From a candidate division Zixibacteria bacterium SM1_73 (GTDB lineage Bacteria; Zixibacteria; MSB-5A5; SM1-73), in contig LJVD01000027.1 in the NCBI GenBank assembly GCA_001304225.1, forward strand, positions 1-34,644: a DNA stretch of 34,644 nt, in the 5' to 3' direction. Below, piece by piece: positions 24,390-31,121 of this stretch. A program made the position numbers and the translations under genes. The first letter of the stretch is position 1; each line of letters opens with the position of its first letter. Under the pieces are notes generated by a model that was given only the letters and a program-made list of their open reading frames with translations, made no database searches and had not been told where the DNA came from.

Positions 24390-25244
24390 ATGAAAAGGGA
24401 AGCTTTGGTGATAGCAGTTTTGTTTTTGGGAGCAATTCTTTTTAGCTCCTGTACCCAGGAAGTGCCTGAGGGAATCGAATGGGCTTCCTCTTTGGACGAT
24501 GCCTTGAAAACTGCCCAGGATCAAGGCAAGTACATAATCGCTGACTTTTGGTCAGATGGGTGAAAGTGGTGTGAGAGGTTGGAGGATTCAACCTTTACTA
24601 GCGAAGATGTGATCGCTTTGTCCAGAGACATGATCTTTGTGAAGGCTGAGGCTAAGAAAGATACTGCCGTAGGGGAACAGTATGAAATTGCTGGTTTTCC
24701 CACCATCATACTCATGAAGAGCTCGGGTGAGGAGATAGACAGAATTTACGGTTATCTTCCGCCAGAAGAGTTCGTGTCGACCATTCGAAATTACTTAGAA
24801 GGTAAAGAAACCCTGGAAGATATAAGAAATAGATTTCAAGCAGATTCAACCGATGTGGAGCTTGCCTTTAAGTTGGCGGATAAATATGAAGCGCGCAGAG
24901 GGTATGACGAGGCTTTTTACTACTACCAAAAAGTGGTGGATTTGGATCCGGAAGATGAAAAGGGGAAGTCACAAGATGCGCTCTTTAACATAGCCTGGCT
25001 GGAAATTAGAAAGAAAGACTATCCTGAAGCTGTAGATGCCTTCAAGAATTTTTTGGAGAAATATCCGGAAAGCAAAATGGCTCAGGATGCTGAAATATAT
25101 ATTCCCTACGCCTATGCCCAAGCCGCTGATACCGCCAAAGCTTTAGAGCTTTATCAAAAATTCTTAATAGATCACCCCGACTCTAAGGATAGCAGCTGGG
25201 TGAGGGAAAAGATCGAGGAATTGAAAGAAGGATCAGCGGATTAA
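24390..25244 (+). CDS. Predicted selenoprotein: lipoprotein with thioredoxin-like UxxC domain and TPR region
   Basis: The ORF track shows only 24579-25244, but the same frame extends upstream through one TGA (24561-24563) to ATG 24390. Read through, it gives 284 residues. Residues 1-21 form a lipoprotein signal with the lipobox FSSC (Cys21). Residues 35-140 are a thioredoxin-like domain: ADFWSDG-U58-K-W-C61-ERLEDSTF, then IAGFPTIILMKSSGEE with the cis-Pro. The TGA falls exactly on the first Cys of CxxC, so it most likely encodes selenocysteine. Residues 145-280 are TPR helices (EAVDAFKNFLEKYPESKMAQDAEI and the following pair). TGA serves as a normal stop elsewhere, and a SECIS-like hairpin follows. 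It should act as a periplasm-facing, membrane-anchored redox protein. The alternative is a nonsense mutation. Confidence 0.8.
24561..24563 (+). other. In-frame TGA, predicted selenocysteine codon (Sec58)
   Basis: The codon replaces the N-terminal Cys of a thioredoxin CxxC motif, giving U-K-W-C. Coding homology continues without break on both sides: ADFWSDG before, KWCERLED after. This makes a chance stop less likely than recoding. Confidence 0.75.
24574..24596 (+). promoter_or_regulatory. Candidate bacterial SECIS hairpin
   Basis: The stem pairs AGAGGTTGG (24574-24582) with TTCAACCTTT (pairing 24588-24596), about nine pairs with two G-U, and the loop is AGGAT with two G residues. It begins 10 nt after the TGA. 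Bacterial SelB binds a short stem-loop at this distance with a G in the loop; the E. coli fdhF element has a GGTTGC-AGGTCT-GCACC core of similar look. The hairpin also encodes RLEDSTF. Confidence 0.65.
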
Positions 25245-25287
25245 AGGGTCAACGGATGGAGCGGATTAAACGGATGAAAATATCTAT

Positions 25288-25328
25288 GTCGGGTTGCGCC
25301 CCCGCCTCTGGCGGGAGAGCTACCCGAC
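25288..25328. repeat. Nested palindrome GTCGGGT...ACCCGAC
   Basis: The outer arms are GTCGGGT (25288-25294) and ACCCGAC (25322-25328). The inner hairpin is CCCGCC-tct-GGCGGG (25301-25315). No T-run follows. It looks like a dispersed palindromic repeat after the selenoprotein gene. Confidence 0.55.
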
Positions 25329-25343
25329 AAAAGGAGACCGATT

Positions 25344-25396
25344 GTAGTTGCCCAATTTATTGGGCTCCTTATAAGCTCGATAAATCGAGCAACTAC
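25344..25396. repeat. Three-way-junction palindromic element before gcvPB
   Basis: The outer stem GTAGTTG (25344-25350) pairs with CAACTAC (25390-25396). Inside are two perfect hairpins, CCCAAT-tt-ATTGGG (25351-25364) and GCTCGAT-aa-ATCGAGC (25375-25390). The design of two hairpins closed by an outer stem recurs at 27673 and 33235. Confidence 0.6.
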
Positions 25397-25466
25397 AGTT
25401 GGGTAATTTTTCCAGAAACCTGAGAAGACCTGCTGGACAAGATTACAATCACGGAGTTTTGAATAG

Positions 25467-26927
25467 ATGAGCGAAAAACTGATATTTGAACTTTCTTCAC
25501 CCGGAAGAAACGGGTATTCCTTGCCTCAATTGGATGTGCCTGAGAAGAAGATAGAAGAGTTATTGCCTAAGGAGAAAATTAGAGAAAAAGAGCCTCTCCT
25601 ACCAGAGGTCAGCGAGGTGGATGTGGTCAGGCATTTTGTCAGAGTCTCCATTATGAACCATCATGTGGATAAGGGATTCTATCCTCTGGGTTCCTGCACC
25701 ATGAAATATAATCCCAAAATAAATGAAACCCTTTCACGCCTTCCTGGATTTTCGTATCTTCATCCTCAGCAACCCGAAGGAACTTGTCAAGGCGCGTTAA
25801 AATTAATGTTTGAGCTGGGAGAGTATCTCAAAGAGATTGGTGGAATGGATGAGATAACCTTGCAGCCATCCGCTGGAGCGCAAGGGGAATTGGCGGGTTT
25901 GTTGATGATCCATGCTTATCATAAGAAAAAAGGGAATCCCAGATCCAAGATCATCATTCCCGACTCAGCTCACGGCACCAATCCGGCCTCCGTGGTCACA
26001 TCGGGGCATACCACAGTTCAGATCAAATCCAATGAAAAGGGACTGGTCGATTTGGAGGAACTGAAAAGGGCAACCGACGAAGAGGTTGCAGCTTTGATGC
26101 TGACCAATCCCAATACCTTGGGTCTTTTTGAGTCTCAAATATCGGAGATTTCCCAAATGATCCACGATGCCGGAGCACTCCTTTACATGGACGGAGCCAA
26201 TCTAAACGCCATGATGGGTATGGCTAAGCCAGGAGATATGGGGTTTGATGTAGTTCATTTCAACCTGCATAAGACCTTCTCCACGCCCCATGGTGGAGGT
26301 GGTCCAGGTTCAGGGCCAGTGGGAGTGAAAGAAAACTTGGCTCCTTTTCTTCCTGTCCCTTTGGTGGCTAAAAGAATAAATAAGAAGGGGGTGGAGGAAT
26401 ATTACTTTGATTTCAAGCGTCCCGATTCGATCGGAAGAATGCATAGTTTCTATGGTAACTTTGGAGTATTGGTGAAAGCCTATTGCTATATCCGGCAAAA
26501 CGGAGCATCCGGCTTAAGGGAAGTCAGTGAGAATGCAGTTATCAACGCTAATTATTTGAAAGAAAGTCTCAAAGGGCATTATCACCTTCCTTATCCTGAC
26601 CATTGTCAACACGAGGTGGTTTTTTCTGGAACAAATCAAAAAACCAAAGGAGTAAAGACTTTGGACATCGCCAAAAGGCTTTTGGATTTTGGACTGCATG
26701 CACCAACAGTATATTTCCCCCTGATCGTTCCCGAAGCTTTGATGATAGAACCCACCGAGACTGAAAGCAAGGAGAGTCTGGATGAATTTATCCAGGCCAT
26801 GATTCAAATTGCAGAAGAAGCCGAAAAGAATCCTGAAATAGTCAAATCTGCCCCACACAATACACCGGTTACCCGGTTAGATGAAGGCAAGGCTGCCAGA
26901 GATTTGGATGTGAGATGGAAGGGGTAA
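25467..26927 (+). CDS. gcvPB: Glycine dehydrogenase (decarboxylating) subunit 2
   Basis: A 486-residue PLP-dependent subunit that decarboxylates glycine together with GcvPA and passes the methylamine to Gcv[34 protein letters not shown] and HGTNPASV are family motifs. [19 protein letters not shown] holds the PLP lysine, Lys269. The C-terminus ends [23 protein letters not shown]. Length is as expected. It is separated from gcvPA by the zinc-ribbon pair and the selenoprotein gene. ATG 25467 has a GGAG about 11 nt upstream. Confidence 0.95.
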   Translation: MSEKLIFELSSPGRNGYSLPQLDVPEKKIEELLPKEKIREKEPLLPEVSEVDVVRHFVRVSIMNHHVDKGFYPLGSCTMKYNPKINETLSRLPGFSYLHPQQPEGTCQGALKLMFELGEYLKEIGGMDEITLQPSAGAQGELAGLLMIHAYHKKKGNPRSKIIIPDSAHGTNPASVVTSGHTTVQIKSNEKGLVDLEELKRATDEEVAALMLTNPNTLGLFESQISEISQMIHDAGALLYMDGANLNAMMGMAKPGDMGFDVVHFNLHKTFSTPHGGGGPGSGPVGVKENLAPFLPVPLVAKRINKKGVEEYYFDFKRPDSIGRMHSFYGNFGVLVKAYCYIRQNGASGLREVSENAVINANYLKESLKGHYHLPYPDHCQHEVVFSGTNQKTKGVKTLDIAKRLLDFGLHAPTVYFPLIVPEALMIEPTETESKESLDEFIQAMIQIAEEAEKNPEIVKSAPHNTPVTRLDEGKAARDLDVRWKG

Positions 26928-26960
26928 GATTTTTCTTCAAGATTAAATCTCATTCCACAG

Positions 26961-27026
26961 TCCTCCTCTCCATTCCATGTTGAAAATTCTGCCAAGGGTG
27001 GGGAGAGGGAGAGATAGGGAGTGAGG
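26961..27026. repeat. Degenerate copy of the CCCTCTCC/GGTGAGGGGG repeat
   Basis: TCCTCCTCTCC, then GTTGAAAATTCTGCC, then GGGAGAGGGAG and AGTGAGG follow the order of the intact copy at 33235-33307 but with several changes. It fills the gap between gcvPB and the MTH1187-like gene. Confidence 0.45.
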
Positions 27027-27075
27027 TAAAGAAGCATAAAACCGGTTAAACTCTATGCCCATCAAGGAGGCTCTA

Positions 27076-27381
27076 ATGTTAGTTTCTTTTAGCATTTTCC
27101 CTTTGGACAAAGGGGTATCAGTGGGGAAATATGTAGCAAAAATGATAAATATTGTGGACAGAAGTGGTCTGCCTTATCGCACCTCTGCCATGAGCACCGT
27201 GATAGAGGGAAGTTGGGATGGTGTTTTCAAGGTGATCAAAAAATGCCATCAAGCGATGATGAAGGATTGCAAAAGAGTGTATATGGTGATGACCATAGAC
27301 GACCGGAAGGGAGCAAGAAACAGAATAAAAGGCAAGGTGGATAGAATTGAACAGGTTCTAAAAAGGAAGATCAACAGATGA
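27076..27381 (+). CDS. MTH1187 family thiamine-binding protein
   Basis: A 101-residue protein of the MTH1187/YkoF-like ferredoxin-fold family. LVSFSIFPLDKGVSVGKYVAKMI, GLPYRTSAMSTVIEG and KRVYMVMTIDDRKG are typical. Family members bind thiamine or related pyrimidines, although the physiological role is uncertain. I choose ATG 27076, with AAGGAGG 5 nt before it, over ATG 27055. It overlaps cutA by ATGA (27378), so the two genes are coupled. Confidence 0.85.
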   Translation: MLVSFSIFPLDKGVSVGKYVAKMINIVDRSGLPYRTSAMSTVIEGSWDGVFKVIKKCHQAMMKDCKRVYMVMTIDDRKGARNRIKGKVDRIEQVLKRKINR

Positions 27382-27740
27382 CAGATTATATTGTTGTTTT
27401 TGTGACTGCTGCATCTGAAAAGGAAGGCGAAAAAATAGCTCAAGCTTTGGTGAAAGAAAGATTAGCAGCTTGTGTGAATATTGTTCCCGGAATGAAATCT
27501 GTATTTCGCTGGAAAGGGCAGATTAGCACGGAAGAAGAAGCTCTGTTGATAATTAAAACTAAAGATAGGCTCTTCGAGAAGTTGAAAAAGAGGATAATCG
27601 AACTTCATAGTTATGAGGTTCCGGAGATTGATAAAGGGGTTCTAAAAAAGTCAAGCCGGGAAAGATTTTACTGGAGTGTCAAGCTTCAGCTTGACCCGAA
27701 AGCTATCGAAACTCAAAGAGCTTTTACATGGTTCACCTAA
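27378..27740 (+). CDS. cutA: Divalent-cation tolerance protein CutA with altered C-terminus
   Basis: A 120-residue trimeric protein of PII-like fold. VFVTAASEKEGEKIAQALVKERLAACVNI, FRWKGQISTEEEALLIIKT and ELHSYEVPEI are strongly conserved family motifs. After FYWSV (near residue 100) the sequence KLQLDPKAIETQRAFTWFT is unlike CutA and coincides with a palindromic element (27673-27753). The normal end of about 105 residues has been replaced by repeat-derived codons, and the TAA lies in a hairpin loop of the repeat. Its role in copper tolerance is doubtful in many bacteria. Confidence 0.9.
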   Translation: MTDYIVVFVTAASEKEGEKIAQALVKERLAACVNIVPGMKSVFRWKGQISTEEEALLIIKTKDRLFEKLKKRIIELHSYEVPEIDKGVLKKSSRERFYWSVKLQLDPKAIETQRAFTWFT

Positions 27741-27753
27741 AGGTGAACACTCC
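27673..27753. repeat. Cloverleaf-like palindromic element over the cutA 3' end
   Basis: The outer arms are GGAGTGT (27673-27679) and ACACTCC (27747-27753). Inside are TCAAGCT-tc-AGCTTGA (27679-27694), AAAGCT...AGCTTT (27699-27724) and GTTCACCT-aa-AGGTGAAC (27731-27748). The cutA stop codon TAA (27738-27740) is in the loop of the last hairpin. It is not a tRNA: no anticodon arm or T-loop consensus is present. Confidence 0.6.
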
Positions 27754-27839
27754 AAATACTCATACAGGATAAATTCAGGAATCGATCTGATCCCCTGATC
27801 CGCCAGCAGAAGAGTTAAGTCAATTACAGGAGTGACGAA

Positions 27840-28259
27840 ATGCATTTCAGAAAAACTCAAAATGGTTATTTGGTAAGGTTGGTTAAAGGAGAGGAGGTAA
27901 TAAAAAGCCTGTCTTCTTTTGTGGAGGAGCAGAAGATCTTGGGCGGTTTTGTTTTTGGTTTGGGAGCGTTCAGGGATCTGACCTTAGGATATTACGATTC
28001 GGCAAAAAAGGAATATGTAAAGAAATTCATTGGAGATGATTTGGAATTTAGCAACCTCACCGGAAGCATCGCTTATGTAGAAGGCAAACCCTTTGTGCAC
28101 GCCCATGTGAGCGCGGCAGGTTCTGATATGAAGGCATTCTGCGGGCATCTTTTCTCTGCCACCATCTCCGGCACTGGTGAATTCATAATCATTCCCTCTG
28201 AAAGCAAAGTAGAAAGAAAGCCTGACCCCGAGACAGGATTAACTCTTTTGGATTTATGA
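27840..28259 (+). CDS. PPC/DUF296 domain protein
   Basis: A 139-residue protein with the PPC (DUF296) fold. VKGEEVIKSLSSFVEEQKILGGFVFGLGAFRDLTLGYYD opens the domain. FVHAHVSAAGSDMKAFCGHLF supplies the H-x-H...H metal-type triad of the stand-alone bacterial group. Members are trimers, often described as DNA-binding by analogy with plant AT-hook proteins, although these short bacterial forms have no hook. The function is unknown. It begins 100 nt after cutA. Confidence 0.85.
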   Translation: MHFRKTQNGYLVRLVKGEEVIKSLSSFVEEQKILGGFVFGLGAFRDLTLGYYDSAKKEYVKKFIGDDLEFSNLTGSIAYVEGKPFVHAHVSAAGSDMKAFCGHLFSATISGTGEFIIIPSESKVERKPDPETGLTLLDL

Positions 28260-28321
28260 TCCAAGAAATTGTCGGCTAAGGATAACCTTACAGGAATGTT
28301 GAAAAAGTGTAAGGAAGGGAC

Positions 28322-28341
28322 TGCGCAAGCTTGCTTGCGCA
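28322..28341. repeat. Hairpin TGCGCAAGC-tt-GCTTGCGCA
   Basis: A perfect inverted repeat with 9-bp arms lies between the PPC gene and the SAM hydrolase gene. No T-run follows, so it is more likely a dispersed palindrome than a terminator. Confidence 0.55.
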
Positions 28342-28397
28342 CTCGAAGATACTTCTTCAATAATTCTTTTCTTTGATCAATAGTTTTCAAAATATAA

Positions 28398-29174
28398 ATG
28401 GGAAACAAGATAATAACCCTGCTCACAGATTTCGGCACCAAGGACGGCTATATAGGTGCAGCCAAAGGGGTGATCAAAAGGATCAACCCGCAAGCTGAAA
28501 TCGTGGACATCACACACGATATTGATTCATGTGACGTATTTGGCGCCTCCTTTGCTCTGAACAATTTCTACAGATATTTTCCCAAAGGAGCCATTCATCT
28601 GGCGGTTGTGGATCCGGGAGTGGGAAGCCAGCGTCAGCCGATGTTGATAAAAACTAAAGACTTCTTTTTTGTAGGTCCGGATAATGGGATCTTCAGTTTC
28701 ACTTATGAAAGAGAGGATTTGACTGACATTGTTGTGATTTCAAACAAAAAGTATTTCCTGGCAGAATTGTCCAGCACCTTTCATGCCAGAGATATCTTCG
28801 CTCCGGTAGCAGCATATCTTTCCTTAGGTGTCAAAACCGAGGAGTTCGGATTACCCGCAAAAGAATGCATGAAATTTATCATTCCTCGACCTGAATCAAA
28901 AGGTAAAGGTCTAAAGGGGCAGATCATACATATTGATCGCTTTGGCAATCTGATCACCAACTTTCCAGCCGATCTTTTGGAAAAGCAGAAAATTGCGGAA
29001 ATAAGGGTGGGAAAAAGAAGGATAAAGGGAATAAGTGCATCGTATTTTGAAATAAAGGGATTAGGTGCTCTTATTGGGAGTTCGGGCTTTTTGGAATTGG
29101 CAGTGAATCAAGGCAGTGCACAGAAGCTTTTGAAAGCAAAAGTCGGCGAAGGGGTAGGGATTGATTTTGAATAA
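28398..29174 (+). CDS. SAM hydrolase/halogenase-fold protein (DUF62)
   Basis: A 258-residue protein of the SAM hydroxide adenosyltransferase family, which splits S-adenosylmethionine to adenosine and methionine. [19 protein letters not shown] holds the catalytic Asp, [13 protein letters not shown] holds the Arg, and [11 protein letters not shown] holds the His and the family signature. [12 protein letters not shown] is a C-terminal motif. The halogenases of this fold need a chloride- or fluoride-binding pocket, which I do not see. Its end overlaps the longest form of the deaminase ORF by 14 nt. Confidence 0.88.
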   Translation: MGNKIITLLTDFGTKDGYIGAAKGVIKRINPQAEIVDITHDIDSCDVFGASFALNNFYRYFPKGAIHLAVVDPGVGSQRQPMLIKTKDFFFVGPDNGIFSFTYEREDLTDIVVISNKKYFLAELSSTFHARDIFAPVAAYLSLGVKTEEFGLPAKECMKFIIPRPESKGKGLKGQIIHIDRFGNLITNFPADLLEKQKIAEIRVGKRRIKGISASYFEIKGLGALIGSSGFLELAVNQGSAQKLLKAKVGEGVGIDFE

Positions 29175-29796
29175 AAGGAAAAACTTCACATTGGATCGGA
29201 AAATAAACAAACCCCTAAAAAGAAAAACAAACGCCCAGAAATCCCCTCTCCCCGCTGGGGAGAGGGATAGGGTGAGGGGGCAACATCGCATCAAAAGCGA
29301 AAAGGTTGGTATCAAACCTAATAGAACCCGCCCCTCCTGGGATGAATATTTTATGAACATAGCCGAATTGGCGGCTACCCGCTCCACCTGTTTGAGGCGT
29401 CAGGTGGGTTCGGTGATCGTAAAGGACAAAAAAATATTAACCACAGGGTACAACGGTGCACCATCCGGACTCAAACACTGTCTGGACATAGGTTGCCTCA
29501 GAGAAAAGTTGGATATCCCTTCAGGAGAGAGGCATGAGCTGTGCAGAGCCACTCATGCGGAACAGAACGCCATCGTTCAAGCAGCTTTGTTTGGCGTAAG
29601 TATAAAAGATGCCACCTTGTATTCCACCACCCACCCATGTATTTTATGCACGAAGTTAATCATCAATGCGGGTATACAAAAGATGGTGATCAAAGACAGC
29701 TATCCAGATAAGATGTCCAGAGAGATGTTGAAGGAGGCAGGAGTCAGAATTCAGATTTTTAAAAGTCAGAAAGTTAAAAAGCGAGGAAAGACATGA
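29161..29796 (+). CDS. dCMP/cytidine deaminase with repeat-derived N-terminal extension
   Basis: The deaminase domain begins at [21 protein letters not shown] (about residue 57) and contains the zinc motifs [11 protein letters not shown] and [10 protein letters not shown], as in dCMP deaminase/ComEB. It supplies dUMP for thymidylate synthesis. No start codon lies directly before RPSW. Candidates are TTG 29161 (211 aa), GTG 29272 (174 aa, with GGAGAGGG 5 nt upstream) and ATG 29353 (147 aa, which cuts the RPSWDEYF motif). A palindromic repeat at 29243-29280 lies in frame between the upstream start and the domain and carries the GTG and its Shine-Dalgarno. The true start is open; the product is certain. 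ATGA couples it to nrdR. Confidence 0.85.
   Translation: MILNKRKNFTLDRKINKPLKRKTNAQKSPLPAGERDRVRGQHRIKSEKVGIKPNRTRPSWDEYFMNIAELAATRSTCLRRQVGSVIVKDKKILTTGYNGAPSGLKHCLDIGCLREKLDIPSGERHELCRATHAEQNAIVQAALFGVSIKDATLYSTTHPCILCTKLIINAGIQKMVIKDSYPDKMSREMLKEAGVRIQIFKSQKVKKRGKT
29243..29280. repeat. Palindromic repeat copy inside the deaminase ORF
   Basis: CCCTCTCCCC-gct-GGGGAGAGGG (29244-29266) is followed by GGGTGAGGGGG (29270-29280), the right arm of the repeat. The left arm CCCCCTCACCC and the second inner hairpin are missing, so it is a shortened copy. In frame it encodes [13 protein letters not shown]. Confidence 0.7.
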
Positions 29797-30242
29797 AATG
29801 CCCTTTTTGTGGACAGGAGAAAGACAGGGTAGTCGATTCAAGACCCTCACAGGATGGAAGATCGGTGAGAAGAAGAAGGGAATGCGAATCCTGTGGCAAA
29901 CGTTTCACCACCTATGAGTACATCGAAGAGGTCCCCTTGACCGTGATAAAAAACGACGGCCGTAGGGAGCCATTCAATAGACAGAAACTGCAAACTGGAA
30001 TCGAGCTGGCTTGTAAAAAGCGTCCCATAAGTGCAGAGAAGATAGCCTCCATGGTGGATGAAATCGAGGAGCAATTACAGAGCCTTTCTAAAACCGAGAT
30101 CACCAGCAAACAGGTGGGGGAGACGGTGATGAAAAAATTGAAGGATTTGGATGAAGTGGCTTACGTCCGATTTGCCTCGGTATATCATAAATTCAAAGAC
30201 ATAAACGAATTCATGAATGAGCTTAAAAATCTTTTGGGATAA
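29793..30242 (+). CDS. nrdR: Transcriptional repressor NrdR
   Basis: A 149-residue repressor of ribonucleotide reductase genes. A zinc ribbon ([15 protein letters not shown], then [16 protein letters not shown]) binds NrdR boxes, and residues 49-139 form the ATP-cone that senses ATP/dATP ([16 protein letters not shown]). Length and motifs are standard. It starts by ATGA overlap with the deaminase gene, which joins two functions in dNTP supply. No ribonucleotide reductase or NrdR box is seen in the window. Confidence 0.95.
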   Translation: MKCPFCGQEKDRVVDSRPSQDGRSVRRRRECESCGKRFTTYEYIEEVPLTVIKNDGRREPFNRQKLQTGIELACKKRPISAEKIASMVDEIEEQLQSLSKTEITSKQVGETVMKKLKDLDEVAYVRFASVYHKFKDINEFMNELKNLLG

Positions 30243-30395
30243 TCAGTGTTAAACTAATTTCACCACAGGTTGGTTTCCTATAGCATCTGGATTTTGTTCA
30301 ATCTGGATGCATTTTTATTTTTGTTTTTGATTGACAATCAATTAAGGGGATATTATTTAGTCGAATGCATTTTATTTAACCTGAGACGAAGCGAT

Positions 30396-31121
30396 ATGGT
30401 GAAAGAACTAAAACAGATGGGCTTTCTGGAGCATCTGGAGGAATTAAGAGGAAGGATAATCAAATCTCTTGTCTCCATCATCCTTTTTTCCATCGTGGCG
30501 TATTTTTTTTCAGAAAAACTGATAGATTTTGTCTCCAAGCCCATTCCTGAGCTTTATTTCATGTCACCCACAGAAGCTTTCGCCACAAGGATTAAGCTCT
30601 CCCTGATAGCCGGGATAATTGCCAGCGTGCCGGTGATATTTTATCATTTGTGGCAGTTTGTGGTGCCAGGACTTTTTGAAAGAGAAGTCAAACTGGTGGT
30701 TCCGGTGGTGCTCTCTTCCACCATTTTCTTTTTAATTGGAGCAACCTTTTGCTTTTTGCTTGTGTTACCTTTAAGCATGAAAATTCTTTTGGGATTCGGG
30801 ACGTCAAAACTGAAGCCCATGATAAGAATCGGAGATTACATCAGTTTCATAGGTTATCTAACTTTAGCCTTTGGAGCTGTCTTTGAGCTTCCGGTTATCT
30901 CTTATTTTCTGGGAAAACTGGGAATAGTAACTCCTCAGACTTTGATAAAGGGGAGAAAATATGCTGTCGTGGGAATCTTAATTTTGGCGGCGGCGCTTAC
31001 CCCTGGTCCGGATGTGTTTTCTCAATTAATGTTAGCGGGGCCTCTCTATTTCCTTTATGAAGTCAGCATCGTGGTGGTCAGAATCGTTCAAAAGAAAAAG
31101 AAGGGGGAAGAACAAGAATGA
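30396..31121 (+). CDS. tatC: Sec-independent protein translocase TatC
   Basis: A 241-residue inner membrane protein with six transmembrane helices, which recognises twin-arginine signal peptides. FLEHLEELRGRI is the N-terminal signature. YHLWQFVVPGLFEREVK and FGAVFELPVISYFLGKLGIVTP are core motifs, with the conserved Glu in FELP. I choose ATG 30396; the ORF form from 30270 adds 42 residues not found in the family. tatA and tatB are not in the window. It overlaps the solenoid gene by ATGA. Confidence 0.93.
   Translation: MVKELKQMGFLEHLEELRGRIIKSLVSIILFSIVAYFFSEKLIDFVSKPIPELYFMSPTEAFATRIKLSLIAGIIASVPVIFYHLWQFVVPGLFEREVKLVVPVVLSSTIFFLIGATFCFLLVLPLSMKILLGFGTSKLKPMIRIGDYISFIGYLTLAFGAVFELPVISYFLGKLGIVTPQTLIKGRKYAVVGILILAAALTPGPDVFSQLMLAGPLYFLYEVSIVVVRIVQKKKKGEEQE

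Noticed and set aside
24561-24563. Genetic code change (TGA as Gly or Trp) to explain the in-frame TGA
   Set aside because: TGA ends many genes in the window, including the ATGA overlaps at 16797, 27378, 29793 and 31118.
24579-25244. Thioredoxin-like gene beginning at TTG 24579, as in the ORF track
   Set aside because: This start removes the signal peptide and the active site, although coding homology continues upstream through the TGA.
27673-27753. tRNA gene suggested by the cloverleaf shape
   Set aside because: It has no T-loop (GTTCRA) in place, no anticodon arm of 5 bp with a 7-nt loop, and it overlaps coding sequence.
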